NCBI GenBank assembly: GCA_963784195.1
Contig: CAWARA010000035.1
Coordinates: forward strand, 46,269-110,268
Source: CAVQAH01 sp963784195
Lineage (GTDB): Bacteria; Acidobacteriota; Vicinamibacteria; Vicinamibacterales; 2-12-FULL-66-21
DNA: 64,000 nucleotides
Direction of reading: 5' to 3'
Shown here: positions 27,836 through 37,120 of the stretch, in pieces
Position numbering within the stretch: position 1 is the stretch's first letter
Layout of the letters: each line of letters opens with the position of its first letter
Position numbers and translations under genes: made by a program
Notes under the pieces: model-generated
Told to the model about the DNA's origin: nothing
The model's input: the letters and a program-made list of their open reading frames with translations, nothing else
The model's database searches: none

Positions 27836-27858
27836 CTGTTACAAGGCCGTTATATACT
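27836..27858. promoter_or_regulatory. candidate 11-bp direct repeat and -10 in the divergent ppx/CHAD region
   Basis: CTGTTAC at 27836 and CCGTTAT at 27847 match at 5 of 7 positions with an 11-bp period, the geometry of PhoB-type boxes. A TATACT -10 candidate for the CHAD operon is at 27853-27858, about 60 bases before the ATG. The weak TTGCTC at 27831 would be its -35. This is pattern-level evidence only. Confidence 0.3.
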
Positions 27859-27918
27859 GGCTGGAGTGAGGGCTGGAAAAAGCCCTGCATTACAGTCCTA
27901 TCGCGCCAGAATCCTACC

Positions 27919-28887
27919 ATGAACCGCCTTAGACCACGTGTCACGACCCAGCTGCTGACCCGCCGAGCCCTCGCATTCAAACGGCACCTGCGAGCGGCTG
28001 TCGAGGGAGACGGTCACGGCGTGCATCAGGCGCGTGTCGCGTCGCGTCGCCTCCGGGAGGCCGTTCCGGTGCTGGCTACCGGCCTCAAGGGCAGCAAGGC
28101 AGGGAAGGCACGCCGCAAGATTCGACGCATCGCCCAGGCCCTCGGCTCCATCCGCGAGCTCGATGTCACACTCGGGTTGATCGACGAGCTCGCGGCGCGC
28201 AACACGTTGCCGCGGCTTGCCCTCGAGGAAGTGCGTAGCCGTGTCGTGAAGGATCAGGAACGTCGTCGGCACGTGATGCTCAAGCGCGTGGGGCGGATCA
28301 ACATCGACAAGCTGGATCGCCGGCTGCGATCGGTCGGGGAGGCGCTGCAATCGGCAGAAACGGATGGCTGGCGGGAAACGCTGGCGGCGCGCCTGCTCAA
28401 GCGATCGAAGACGCTGGCCGCGGCGATCGAATCGGCAGGTGGGCTGTACGAGCAGGAGCGCCTGCATCGCGTGCGGATCGCTGCGAAGAAACTGCGGTAC
28501 GCCATGGAGCTCGCAGCGGAGAGCGGCGCGCGGTCTGCGATCGTTCCCGTGCGGACCATCAAGCGCGTGCAGGATACCCTTGGGCGTCTGCACGATCTGC
28601 AGGTGGTGCAGGGATACGTGTCCGCCTCACAGGCTGCGCCGAGCACCCGCACGCCACAGGACATCGGCCTGGAGGTCATCGCGCGCATGCTGGAAGACGA
28701 GTGCCGTCATCTGCACGCGCGCTACCTCTCGAGCGTCCCCAGCGTGCACCACCTGATTGAGACGACGAGAACGGTCATCGTGCCGCAGATCGCCCGGCAT
28801 CGGCCGCGGCCCCTGAAGATGAACCTGTCTTCGAAGCGGCGCGAGAGCCATCCGGCTCTCGCCGCGGCTGCCGGACACGCCAAGTAG
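27919..28887 (+). CDS. CHAD domain protein, first copy
   Basis: 322 residues, all helical. The CHAD motifs are clear: HQARVASRRLREAV near residue 37 and LHRVRIAAKKLRYAMEL near residue 190, with LGRLHDLQVV between the second pair of helices. CHAD domains have basic His/Arg/Lys-lined helices that bind polyphosphate and are found on polyphosphate granules. The gene is first in the plus-strand half of the island and is followed after 4 bases by sixA. The start ATG at 27919 is preceded by only a weak ribosome site; upstream frame is open but not CHAD-like. A short basic C-terminal tail follows the domain. Confidence 0.92.
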   Translation: MNRLRPRVTTQLLTRRALAFKRHLRAAVEGDGHGVHQARVASRRLREAVPVLATGLKGSKAGKARRKIRRIAQALGSIRELDVTLGLIDELAARNTLPRLALEEVRSRVVKDQERRRHVMLKRVGRINIDKLDRRLRSVGEALQSAETDGWRETLAARLLKRSKTLAAAIESAGGLYEQERLHRVRIAAKKLRYAMELAAESGARSAIVPVRTIKRVQDTLGRLHDLQVVQGYVSASQAAPSTRTPQDIGLEVIARMLEDECRHLHARYLSSVPSVHHLIETTRTVIVPQIARHRPRPLKMNLSSKRRESHPALAAAAGHAK

Positions 28888-28891
28888 ATCG

Positions 28892-29392
28892 ATGGCGACC
28901 CTCGAGCTGTACCTCATCCGCCATGGTGTTGCCGAGGAGCGCGGTGAGAAGTACCCGGACGATTCCAAGCGTCCGCTGACCAGTCAGGGCATCTCGCGGC
29001 TCCGAAAAGAGGCGCGCGGGCTCGATGCGCTCGGCATCACGTTCGATCAGATCATTACCAGCCCGCTGGTGCGCACCCGTCAGACCGCTGACGTCTTTGC
29101 GGAGGTCCTGAAAGGGAAGCCGCCCGTGGCCTCGGCCGACGCGCTCGCCCCGGCGGGGACGGCCACCGCCGTTCTGCAGGAGCTCGGGAAGTACATGCGC
29201 AAGGGACGCATCGCGCTGGTGGGCCACGAGCCGAACATCGGCGAGCTGGCCGCACGCCTCATCGGCGCCCGCGAGCCGCTGGCGTTCAAGAAGGGCGCGA
29301 TCTGCCGGATCGACTTCGAGGTCTTCCCGCCCAAAGGCATCGGGCAGCTGCAGTGGTTCCTTCCGCCCAGGGTCCTTCGCGACATTTCATAG
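28892..29392 (+). CDS. sixA: SixA-type phosphohistidine phosphatase
   Basis: 166 residues, a compact histidine phosphatase. The RHG motif is at LYLIRHGVAEE near the N-terminus, a second basic motif is SPLVRTRQTADV, and the second catalytic His is in LVGHEPNIGEL. SixA proteins remove phosphate from phosphohistidine domains (for example HPt or EIIA proteins). Being between two CHAD genes it may act on a phosphorelay or phosphotransfer step linked to phosphate storage; that is inference. Confidence 0.88.
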   Translation: MATLELYLIRHGVAEERGEKYPDDSKRPLTSQGISRLRKEARGLDALGITFDQIITSPLVRTRQTADVFAEVLKGKPPVASADALAPAGTATAVLQELGKYMRKGRIALVGHEPNIGELAARLIGAREPLAFKKGAICRIDFEVFPPKGIGQLQWFLPPRVLRDIS

Positions 29393-29504
29393 CGTCAGGG
29401 CTTTCTTCGAGCGCGTCCGTTTCCTCGCACGTCCTCCCGGAATTGAGCGTCCGGATTGCATTGGAGTCGTTCCAGCGCCAGACGGGCACCTGACGAGGAC
29501 GCCA

Positions 29505-30552
29505 ATGACACCGATCGATCGCACTATTCACGACAATCTTCGAATACTGCTCAGTATGCTTCCCGCCGTTCGTGACGGGAATGCCGACGCCATTCACGAT
29601 GCCCGGGTCGCGACCCGCCGGCTTCGCGCCGCTGCGCCGCTTGCCTGCGCGTTCGAGCCGGAAGATCGCTGGGCCGAACCGCTCGAGGCGATTCGCACGC
29701 TGGGTCGATCGTTCGGCCGAGCTCGGGATCTCGACGTCGCGCTCGAGCGGCTTGACCGATCTGGAGGGCCGTCTCCCTCTGTCAGCCAGAGCGCTTGCGC
29801 TCCTGAGGCTGACGCTGACGGAGCGCCAGGGTCGCGAGCGCCGCCGCCTGATTAAGACAATCGAGGAGCTGCCGCTCGATTCGATGAGCCGGCTTCGCGC
29901 CACACGTCCGCGCCTGACGCTTCGCCGCGACCGCCGCCGCGGGGTCCTCGAGCAGCACCTCGTCGAACGGGCAGCCGATCTGCGGGACGCGATCGATCGG
30001 GCATCCGGCGTCTACTTTCCGAACCGCGCGCACCAGGTCAGGGTGGACGCCAAGAAGTTGCGGTACCTCCTCGAGCTCCTGCCAAACCGGGCCCAGCCTG
30101 CTGGAGCGCTCAAGCGTCTCAGACGTGCTCAGGAAGTCCTGGGCGAGATTCACGATCGACAGGCGCTGATGGATCTGGTCGAGGAGGTGAAGTCCACGAG
30201 CACCGATCGCGATCAGTACGATCCTGTGCTTGCCCTTCTGGCGGCTGACCGTCGTGACCGATTCACCGAATACCTCGGGCAGCGCGACCGGCTTCAACAA
30301 CTCGCCGGCGAGATCGCACGCTCGTACGATGGGCACGTCTCCGCTCGGCAGGTCGTGACGCGTGGGCTGCTGATGGCCGGCGTCGTGATGGCGCCGTCCG
30401 CGGCGACGCTGATCGCGCGGCGGCGCGGTCACGCGGCGTCCGACCAGGTGCCGGCGGCTGGTGCGGGATTCGGCCGGACGCCGGCCGTCGAACACGATCG
30501 TCCCGTCGCCGATCGCCGCAGCAGAGAGCTGGCGGCGGCCACGCGCAAGTAG
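29505..30552 (+). CDS. CHAD domain protein, second copy, one frameshift
   Basis: About 348 residues. The first part contains IHDARVATRRLRAAAPL and ALERL, then the frame changes near 29750-29765 and continues with the remainder (LTDLEGRLPLSARALALL, then HQVRVDAKKLRYLLELL, LGEIHDRQALMDLV). One extra base accounts for the 3n+1 span. The C-terminal 80 residues include a hydrophobic stretch and a low-complexity basic tail. It is divergent from the first CHAD copy but clearly of the same family. The ATG at 29505 is 112 bases after sixA, so it may have its own promoter. Confidence 0.85.
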
Positions 30553-30610
30553 CGGGCGGCTCTGTGATAGCCGACAGCCAAACGACACACACGTCGGCTA
30601 TCATCCGCGC

Positions 30611-32050
30611 ATGCTTACGCGGCATCCGGAACATCTTCACCAGGTGCTCGCCGAGGTGCAGCAGCTGCTTCAGCGTCACCGCGTGCTGAGCACGATGGCT
30701 CGCCGTCAGGAGAGCGCTCCGGTCGACAGGCGCGACCTGCTCGAGATTCTTCAGGAGCGGCAGAACCTCGCGGAGCTCGAACGCAAGTTGGGCGGGTTGC
30801 ACCCGGCCGACCTCGCCCACATCCTCGAAGTCTTGCCGAACGACGAACGCCTGCTCCTGTGGGATCATCTTTCCGCCTCGCAGCGGGGCCTGGTGCTCGT
30901 CGAACTCTCGACACCGACGCGCAGCGGGCTCATCGAATCGCTGCCGCACGAGGCCCTCGCGGCGTCCCTCTCCGTCCTCGATCCCGACGATCTCGCCTAT
31001 CTGGCAGACGACCTTCCCCCCGAACTGATGTCGGATGTGTCGGCCCGCCTCGACGCCGCTCAGCAGAGCCAGCTTCAGGAGAGCATCACGTTCGACGAGC
31101 GTTCGGTGGGCGCCATGATGTCGCGGGATGCGATCGCACTGCGGGATACGATGACGGTCAGCGAGGTGCTCGCCGAGCTGCGCGGACTCGACGCCCTTCC
31201 CGGGCACACAGACCGAATCTTTCTTGTCGATCTCCGCCACGTGCTCCGTGGCGCGGTGCCGTTGACCCGGCTGCTGCTCGCGGCGCCGGAGGTCAAAGTC
31301 GATACGATCGTGGACGTCGAGAGTCCGTCCTTTGTCACCAGCGACGAGGCGGCAGACGCCGCGGGCGCCTTCGAGCGATATGACCTCGTGTCCGCGCCGG
31401 TCGTCGATGCGCGCGGCAAGCTGGTCGGACGGCTGACCGGCGATGCGATCATCGACTACCTCCGATCCGAATCCCAGCGTCAGGCGCTCGAGCGCGCTGG
31501 TTTGAGCGGGGAGGAGGACCTCTTCGCACCCATCGCCGATTCTGCCCGCAACCGCTGGCCCTGGCTGCTGGTGAACGTCCTCACGGCGTTTCTGGCGTCG
31601 CGAGTGATCGGTGTGTTTGCGCCCGCGATTCAGAACCTCGTGGCGCTGGCGAGCCTGATGCCGATCGTGGCCAGCATGGGCGGCAACACCGGCAACCAGA
31701 CCGTGGCGCTCGTCATTCGCGGGCTGGCGCTCGATCAACTGCCCAGCGGCAGCACCCGCCACTTGCTCCGCAAGGAGCTGACCGTCGGGGCGCTCAACGG
31801 AGTCGTCTGGGGATGCGTGATGGGTATCGGCGCGCTGGCTCTCTATGGCAGCCTGGCCCTCGCCGCGGTGATGACGCTTGCCATGGTGCTCAATCTGCTC
31901 GTCGCCGCGGCCGCGGGCGTCGCCGTACCGCTGGGTCTGCAGCGTGCAGGCCGCGACCCCGCCCAGGGTGCGAGCGTATTGCTGACCTTCGTGACCGACA
32001 GCATGGGGTTCTTACTCTTTCTCGGGCTCGCAACCGCGTTTCTCGTTTGA
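30611..32050 (+). CDS. mgtE: MgtE-type magnesium transporter
   Basis: 479 residues. The order is an N-domain of helical repeats (about 30-160), a tandem CBS pair (about 165-290) that senses Mg2+, and a membrane domain with five helices. The pore segments SMGGNTGNQTVAL and LTFVTDSMGFLLFLGLA contain the expected Asn/Asp residues. MgtE is a gated Mg2+ channel; Mg2+ is the main counter-ion of polyphosphate, which fits the surrounding genes. The ATG at 30611 is the first in-frame start giving the family N-terminus. A gap of 58 bases separates it from CHAD2. Confidence 0.93.
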   Translation: MLTRHPEHLHQVLAEVQQLLQRHRVLSTMARRQESAPVDRRDLLEILQERQNLAELERKLGGLHPADLAHILEVLPNDERLLLWDHLSASQRGLVLVELSTPTRSGLIESLPHEALAASLSVLDPDDLAYLADDLPPELMSDVSARLDAAQQSQLQESITFDERSVGAMMSRDAIALRDTMTVSEVLAELRGLDALPGHTDRIFLVDLRHVLRGAVPLTRLLLAAPEVKVDTIVDVESPSFVTSDEAADAAGAFERYDLVSAPVVDARGKLVGRLTGDAIIDYLRSESQRQALERAGLSGEEDLFAPIADSARNRWPWLLVNVLTAFLASRVIGVFAPAIQNLVALASLMPIVASMGGNTGNQTVALVIRGLALDQLPSGSTRHLLRKELTVGALNGVVWGCVMGIGALALYGSLALAAVMTLAMVLNLLVAAAAGVAVPLGLQRAGRDPAQGASVLLTFVTDSMGFLLFLGLATAFLV

Positions 32051-32070
32051 TCTCACCCAGGCCCGTGAAC

Positions 32071-32088
32071 GTGTTACACGGTTGTTAC
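32071..32088. promoter_or_regulatory. candidate Pho-box-like direct repeat upstream of ppx2-ppk
   Basis: GTGTTAC at 32071 and TTGTTAC at 32082 are separated by 4 bases, an 11-bp period as in PhoB boxes. A further related heptamer GTGTGGT is at 32103 (one base out of phase) and a TATGAT -10 candidate is at 32119-32124, about 60 bases before the ppx2 ATG. The heptamers resemble the GTGTGAC units at 46602-46630. Confidence 0.4.
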
Positions 32089-32182
32089 GTCCCGCTTCGG
32101 TCGTGTGGTCAGCTTCGCTATGATTCCCTGAGGTCTCCTTCGCGCGCCTCGCCCGCCAGCGATTCGACCTCGATCACACGTG

Positions 32183-33745
32183 ATGACTGAAACACCTGAA
32201 ACGGCGCCGCGCCTTGTCGGCGTGCTCGACATGGGCGCCAGCGCGATTCGTCTGGTCATCGCCGAGATCACCGCACGCGGGTCCTTTCGCATCGTCGAGG
32301 AGGCGTCGCGGGGCGTGCTCCTCGGCCGCGATTCGTTTTCGTCCGGTTCGATCAGTGCCGCCACCGCGGATCGCGCCGTGGCGGCGATCCAGGGTTTCCG
32401 CCAGCTCATGGACAGCTACGGCGTCCGTGACGTTCGCGCGGTGGCCACGAGCGCGGTGCGCGAAGCCGACAACCGCGACATGTTCCTGGATCAGGTTCAG
32501 GGCCGCACCGGGATCCAGTTCGACATCATCAACGAAGCGGAAGAGAGCCGGCTGTTGTTCCTGGCCCTGCGCGATGCGCTCGGCAAGCACGCGTCGTTCA
32601 AGGGGGCGTGGACGCTGCTCGTCGAGGTTGGCGGCGGCAGCACCAGCCTGACGCTCCTCCAGCGCGGCGAACCGAATCGCTCCGCCGTCTATGCGCTGGG
32701 CGCCGTCAGGCTTCGTCAGCAGCTCGACCTGCGCCGCCACAGCCATGACGTCCAGGTCGCGTTGCTCAAACGCTACGTGGCCAACGTCATCGACGAAATC
32801 CGCCTGGACATCCCGCTGCGCCGCATCGGCAGCCTGATCGCCACCGGCGGCGACGTGCGCTTTGCGGCGTCGCAGATTCTCGAAGCGGACGTCGAGAGCG
32901 GCGTGCGTGAGATTCCGCGCGAGGCGTTTCTCCGGTTTTGTGATGACGTCGCCGCTCTGAACGACGAGGAGATCGTCGATCGGTTCCGGCTGCCGGCTGT
33001 CGAAGGTGACGCGTTGATGCCGGCGTTGCTGATCTATCGGACGCTGCTCTCCGAAACGTCGGCCCGGCGCATGGTGATTGCCGATGCCTCGCTCCGTGCG
33101 GGAGTGCTCATCGATCTGGCTGAGCCGGAGGGACCGGTCAGCGCGCAGGATTTCGAGCACCAGGTGCTGGCGAGCGCCGAGGCGGTCGGGCACAAGTACC
33201 GGTTTGACGGCGATCATGGGCGCCACGTGGCGAGGCTCTCGACGCGGCTGTTCGACGAGCTGCAAAAGCACCATCGCCTCGGCGGCCGCGAACGGCTGCT
33301 GCTGCAGGTGGCCGCGCTGCTGCACGACATCGGCATTTACCTCAGCCTGCGCGCTCACCACAAGCATTCGCAGTACATCCTGGCGTCGTCGCAGATCTTC
33401 GGTCTCTCGGACGACGAAACGGCGCTCGTCTCGAATGTCGCGCGTTATCACCGCCGCGGCTTGCCACAGCGCACGCACCTGCCGTACATCGCGCTCGATC
33501 GTCAGGATCGCCTGATCGTCAACAAACTGGCGGCCATTCTTCGTGTCGCCAACGCGCTCGATGCCGAGCATCTCCAAAAAATCCAGGATGTGAGGCTTTC
33601 GCAGGAGGGCCGCGCCTGGACCCTCGAGTTGCTGGGCGAAGGGGACCTCACGATGGAACAACTGGCGGCAACGGCGCGGGCCGACATGTTCGCCGAAACC
33701 TTTGGCCGGCCGCTGCTGATTCGCGCGGCTGGGGTGGTGTCATGA
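32183..33745 (+). CDS. ppx: Ppx/GppA exopolyphosphatase with HD domain (second copy)
   Basis: 520 residues. The actin-like ATPase fold shows the phosphate-1 motif VLDMGASAIRLVIAE (Asn of the usual motif is Ala here), the catalytic region ATSAVREADNRD and phosphate-2 LLVEVGGGSTSLTLL. An HD domain follows (LLHDIGIYLSLRAHHKHSQY). It has only moderate likeness to Ppx1, so the two may act on different substrates (polyphosphate, pppGpp). The stop overlaps the ppk start (ATGA at 33742-33745), so synthesis and degradation of polyphosphate are translationally coupled. ATG 32183 is chosen over the GTG three bases earlier. Confidence 0.92.
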   Translation: MTETPETAPRLVGVLDMGASAIRLVIAEITARGSFRIVEEASRGVLLGRDSFSSGSISAATADRAVAAIQGFRQLMDSYGVRDVRAVATSAVREADNRDMFLDQVQGRTGIQFDIINEAEESRLLFLALRDALGKHASFKGAWTLLVEVGGGSTSLTLLQRGEPNRSAVYALGAVRLRQQLDLRRHSHDVQVALLKRYVANVIDEIRLDIPLRRIGSLIATGGDVRFAASQILEADVESGVREIPREAFLRFCDDVAALNDEEIVDRFRLPAVEGDALMPALLIYRTLLSETSARRMVIADASLRAGVLIDLAEPEGPVSAQDFEHQVLASAEAVGHKYRFDGDHGRHVARLSTRLFDELQKHHRLGGRERLLLQVAALLHDIGIYLSLRAHHKHSQYILASSQIFGLSDDETALVSNVARYHRRGLPQRTHLPYIALDRQDRLIVNKLAAILRVANALDAEHLQKIQDVRLSQEGRAWTLELLGEGDLTMEQLAATARADMFAETFGRPLLIRAAGVVS

Positions 33746-35852
33746 CCGTCACTCCGTCATCCGGCGAGCGCCGGTTCCTCAATCGCGAGCTCTCGTGGCT
33801 GGCGTTCAACGAGCGGGTGCTCGAAGAAGCCGTCGATCCCGATACGCCGCTGCTCGAGCGCGCGAAGTTCGTCGCGATAGCCGCGTCGAATCTCGACGAG
33901 TTCTTCATGGTGCGCGTCGCGCGGTTGAAACAGATGATCGAGGAAGCGGATCCGACGGTCGATCTGTCCGGCCTGACGGCCGGTCAGCAGCTCATCGCCG
34001 TCAGCGAGCGCGCACACACGTTTGTCGCAGCTCTGTACGCAGTTCACGATGCACGAACTGGTTCCCGCAGCTCGCGGCGCACGGGATCCGGCTCGTGCCG
34101 TTTGCGGAACTCGATCCGCCGCGGCAGGCATCGCTGACCGCCTTCTTCCGCGACGAGATCCTGCCGGTCCTGACACCGCTCGCCATCGACATCTCGAGGC
34201 CGTTTCCGCTGTTGTCGTCGCTGAGCCTGAACCTCGCGCTTCTGCTGGAATCAACGGCCGACGATCCCGGCCAGCGGCTCGCGATCGTCCAGGTGCCGCC
34301 CGGCCTGACGCGGCTCGTCCAGATCGCCTCGACCCGACGGCGTGACGTTCGTGCTGCTCGAGGACATCATCCGCGCGCATTTGCCGCAGCTCTTCCGCGG
34401 CCAGAAGATCCTCGAATCGAGCGTGATTCGCATCGCTCGCGATGCCGAGCTCGAGCTGGACGACGAAGGAGGAACCACGCACCTTGAACTCGTCGAACGC
34501 GAGTTGCGCAGGCGGCGACGGAGCGATGCGGTACGCATCGAGATGGAAACGAGCGCATCGGCCGATCTCGAGGCCACTCTGAGCAGCCGGCTGGAACTCG
34601 AGCCGGAGGATGTCTACCGCGTGGCGGGCCCGCTCGACTTGCGCGTGCTGATGGGCCTCGTCGAGCAGCCGGGGTTCGACACGCTTCGCGATCCGCGATT
34701 GCAGCCCGTCGACGTGCTGCCCGATCTCGATCAGACCGACATGTTCGCGCTGCTGGACGAGCGTGACCTCCTTCTGCATCACCCGTACGAGTCTTACGAT
34801 CCGGTCGTGGCCCTGCTGGCGCAGGCAGCGGAGGACCCGGGGGTCCTCGCGATCAAACAGACGCTGTATCGCACCAGCGTCGGATCGCCAATCATCGCCA
34901 GCCTTCAACGGGCCGCCGAGTGCAACAAGCAGGTGACGGCCCTCGTGGAGCTGACGGCACGCTTCGACGAGGAACGCAACATCAAGTGGGCGCGCGCCCT
35001 GGAAGAAGCGGGGGCGCACGTCATCTACGGCGTCAGGCACTACAAGATTCACGGAAAAGTCTGTCTGATCGTCAGGCGAACGCCTCAGGGACTCCGCCGG
35101 TACGTTCATCTCGGCACTGGTAACTACAACGAACGGACCGCCCGTCTCTACACCGACTACGGTCTCATGACGTCGTCGCCGCTCGTCGCCGAGGACGCCA
35201 GCGCGATCTTCAGCGCCCTGACGGGTTATTCGGAGCCTCCGCGATTGAAGAGGCTGGTGCTGGCGCCGACGACCCTGCGGGAGCGGTTCCTGAAACTGAT
35301 TCGAAGGGAGCGGCGCCGCGCCGCGGCGGGCCAGCCGGCCGAGATCGTGGCCAAGATGAACTCGCTCATCGACGAGGAGATTATCGAGGCACTCTACGCC
35401 GCATCCGCCGCCGGCGTTCGCATCGCGCTGAACGTCCGTGGCATCTGCGCGCTCCGGCCCGGCGTGCCGGATCTGAGCGCGAACATCGAAGTCATCTCGG
35501 TCGTCGATCGGTTTCCTCGAACACGCCCGGGTTTACTACTTCCTCAACGCCGGCGACGACGAGTTGTATCTTTCCAGCGCCGACTGGATGACCCGCAATC
35601 TCGACAAGCGCATCGAGCTGATGTTCCCGATCCAGACCGAGGAACACAAATCGCGGATTCTGGGCAACCTCCGCGCGATGTTCCGGGACAACGTCAAGGC
35701 GCGCGTGTTGAAGGGGCGACGGCGTCTATCAGCGGCGAAAGCCGTCAGCTGGCGAGCCGCCGTTCAGGGTCCAGCAACACCTGCAGGACGAAGCGTATCG
35801 GCGAGCGGCACGCGAGCGCCCGGGCGTGACGTTCGTGCCCGAGCGCGGGTAG
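33742..35852 (+). CDS. ppk1: polyphosphate kinase 1, four frameshifts
   Basis: About 703 residues, the normal Ppk1 length. N-terminal FLNRELSWLAFNERV and SNLDEFFMVRVARLK, the catalytic region HYKIHGKVCLIVRR and LGTGNYNERTARLYTDYGL, and the C-terminal LSSADWMTRNLDKRIELM-like segment are present, but in different frames. Breaks are near 34055 (one base missing), 34330, 35514 and 35716 (one extra each). These sum to +2, matching the 3n+2 span. Ppk1 transfers the gamma-phosphate of ATP to a polyphosphate chain through a phosphohistidine. The end continues to the TAG at 35850-35852 with a tail reading ERPGVTFVPERG. Four breaks in such a conserved gene suggest sequencing error. Confidence 0.9.
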
Positions 35853-35876
35853 TATTCGAGACGAGGCGACGACCCA

Positions 35877-36972
35877 GTGGCCGCTATCGAAAGCGCGACG
35901 ATCACGGCGTTCTTTCTCTTCGACATTGCCGACGACATCGATCTTGCTGCGCTCAAGGACGAGATCGGGGGCGGCGTGGCCGAGGCGCGGTTCGTTCCGA
36001 GATCCGGTGCTCCCTCGTACTTCAAATACGCCGTTCCACCGCTGGTCGTCGATGGCGATGTCGTCGGCCTTCCGCCGGTCGAGGAGTTTCGCGCGCGTGT
36101 GAAGTTCTTCGACTATGGCGTCCTCTCGCTCGCCCTCACGCGGCCATTCGCGGGCGAGTGGTCCGATCTGATCGCGCTCGCGCAGCGATACATCGAAAAC
36201 GAGGAACTGGAGCGGCAGGCGGAGGAAGCCTGCCGCCATGCCATTCGTCGTGCATCCCGAACGCTGGCCGCCGCGCGCGACGCCTGGCTCGCCGAGGACT
36301 ACCTGGTGTTCGCGATCACGTCGTTCGGGTCGCCGATGACGGCGAGCGATCTGCTCTCACGCCGCTCGGAGGAGATCGCGCTGCTGCTCACCGGCGAGCG
36401 GCGCGCCCTGAGCCGTCAGGAGCAGGAGTCCGTGCTCAGCAACCGGCTCTCGTATTTCGCCGACGACCTGGTGGTGCCGACCTGGAACGCGGCGTTGGTC
36501 TACGACACGGAGCCTGGCGTGCAGGCCGCGCTCGAGATTTTCGAATTCGCCAACTCGCAACTGCTCGAGTTTCGCTATTACGATGACCGGCTCGACCACG
36601 AGCTGGCCGGGATCTATTCGCAACTTCAACGCAAACGGCGCTTCGACACCATCTTCGGGCGCGGCTACATCAGAGCGGCCCATCAGCTCCACGCGCTGTT
36701 CATCGACGTCAACGAGATCACGGACCGGACCGAGAATGCGCTGAAGATGGTCGGCGACATGTACGCCGCCCGGCTCTTTCACCTGGTCGCGTCACGTCTC
36801 GGGTTGGCGACATGGAAAGGGAGTGTCGAAGAAAAACTCGAGACGCTCGACGATATCTATCGATTTGCCGTGGAGCAGGTGTCGATCGCGCGCGGCCAGC
36901 TCCTCGAGCTCACCATCGTCGGCGATCCTCGTGTTCGAGCTGATCCTGTTCTTCATGGGGATCATGACGTGA
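35877..36972 (+). CDS. RMD1/YagE family (DUF155) protein, one frameshift
   Basis: About 364 residues. The DUF155 family has a conserved N-terminal region followed by helical repeats (YYDDRLDHELAGIYSQLQR-like) and a C-terminal membrane helix. Here that helix (ILVFELILFFMGIMT) is recovered only after removing one extra base near 36921-36924 (span 3n+1). Without the correction the frame would read on into the repeat that follows. The GTG at 35877 is the only plausible start, 24 bases after ppk1. Fungal RMD1 acts in meiotic or mitochondrial regulation; bacterial roles are unknown, and the gene closes the plus-strand half of the polyphosphate island. Confidence 0.8.
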
Positions 36973-36983
36973 TAACGCTTGCT

Positions 36984-37112
36984 GCCGTAGTCCGTAGTCC
37001 GTGGTCCGTGGTTCGTCGCTCGTCGCTCGAAAGACAGATTTGCGGCTGGAGCCCCATAGAGTCTGTCGAGCTACGAGCGACGAACTACGAACTACGGACC
37101 ACGGACCACGGA
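36984..37112. repeat. inverted repeat of GTCCGTGGTTCGTCGCTCG words, copy 4 (longest)
   Basis: The arms are about 45 bp: the left starts CCGTAGTCCGTAGTCCGTGG and the right ends ACGGACCACGGACCACGG; the central region is about 40 bases. It lies between the converging RMD1 and HELQH genes and can act as a terminator for both. Confidence 0.88.
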
Positions 37113-37120
37113 CGACATCT

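Noticed and set aside
30263..31762. 499-codon minus-strand frame
   Set aside because: Antisense to MgtE and CHAD2; His/Arg-rich shadow.
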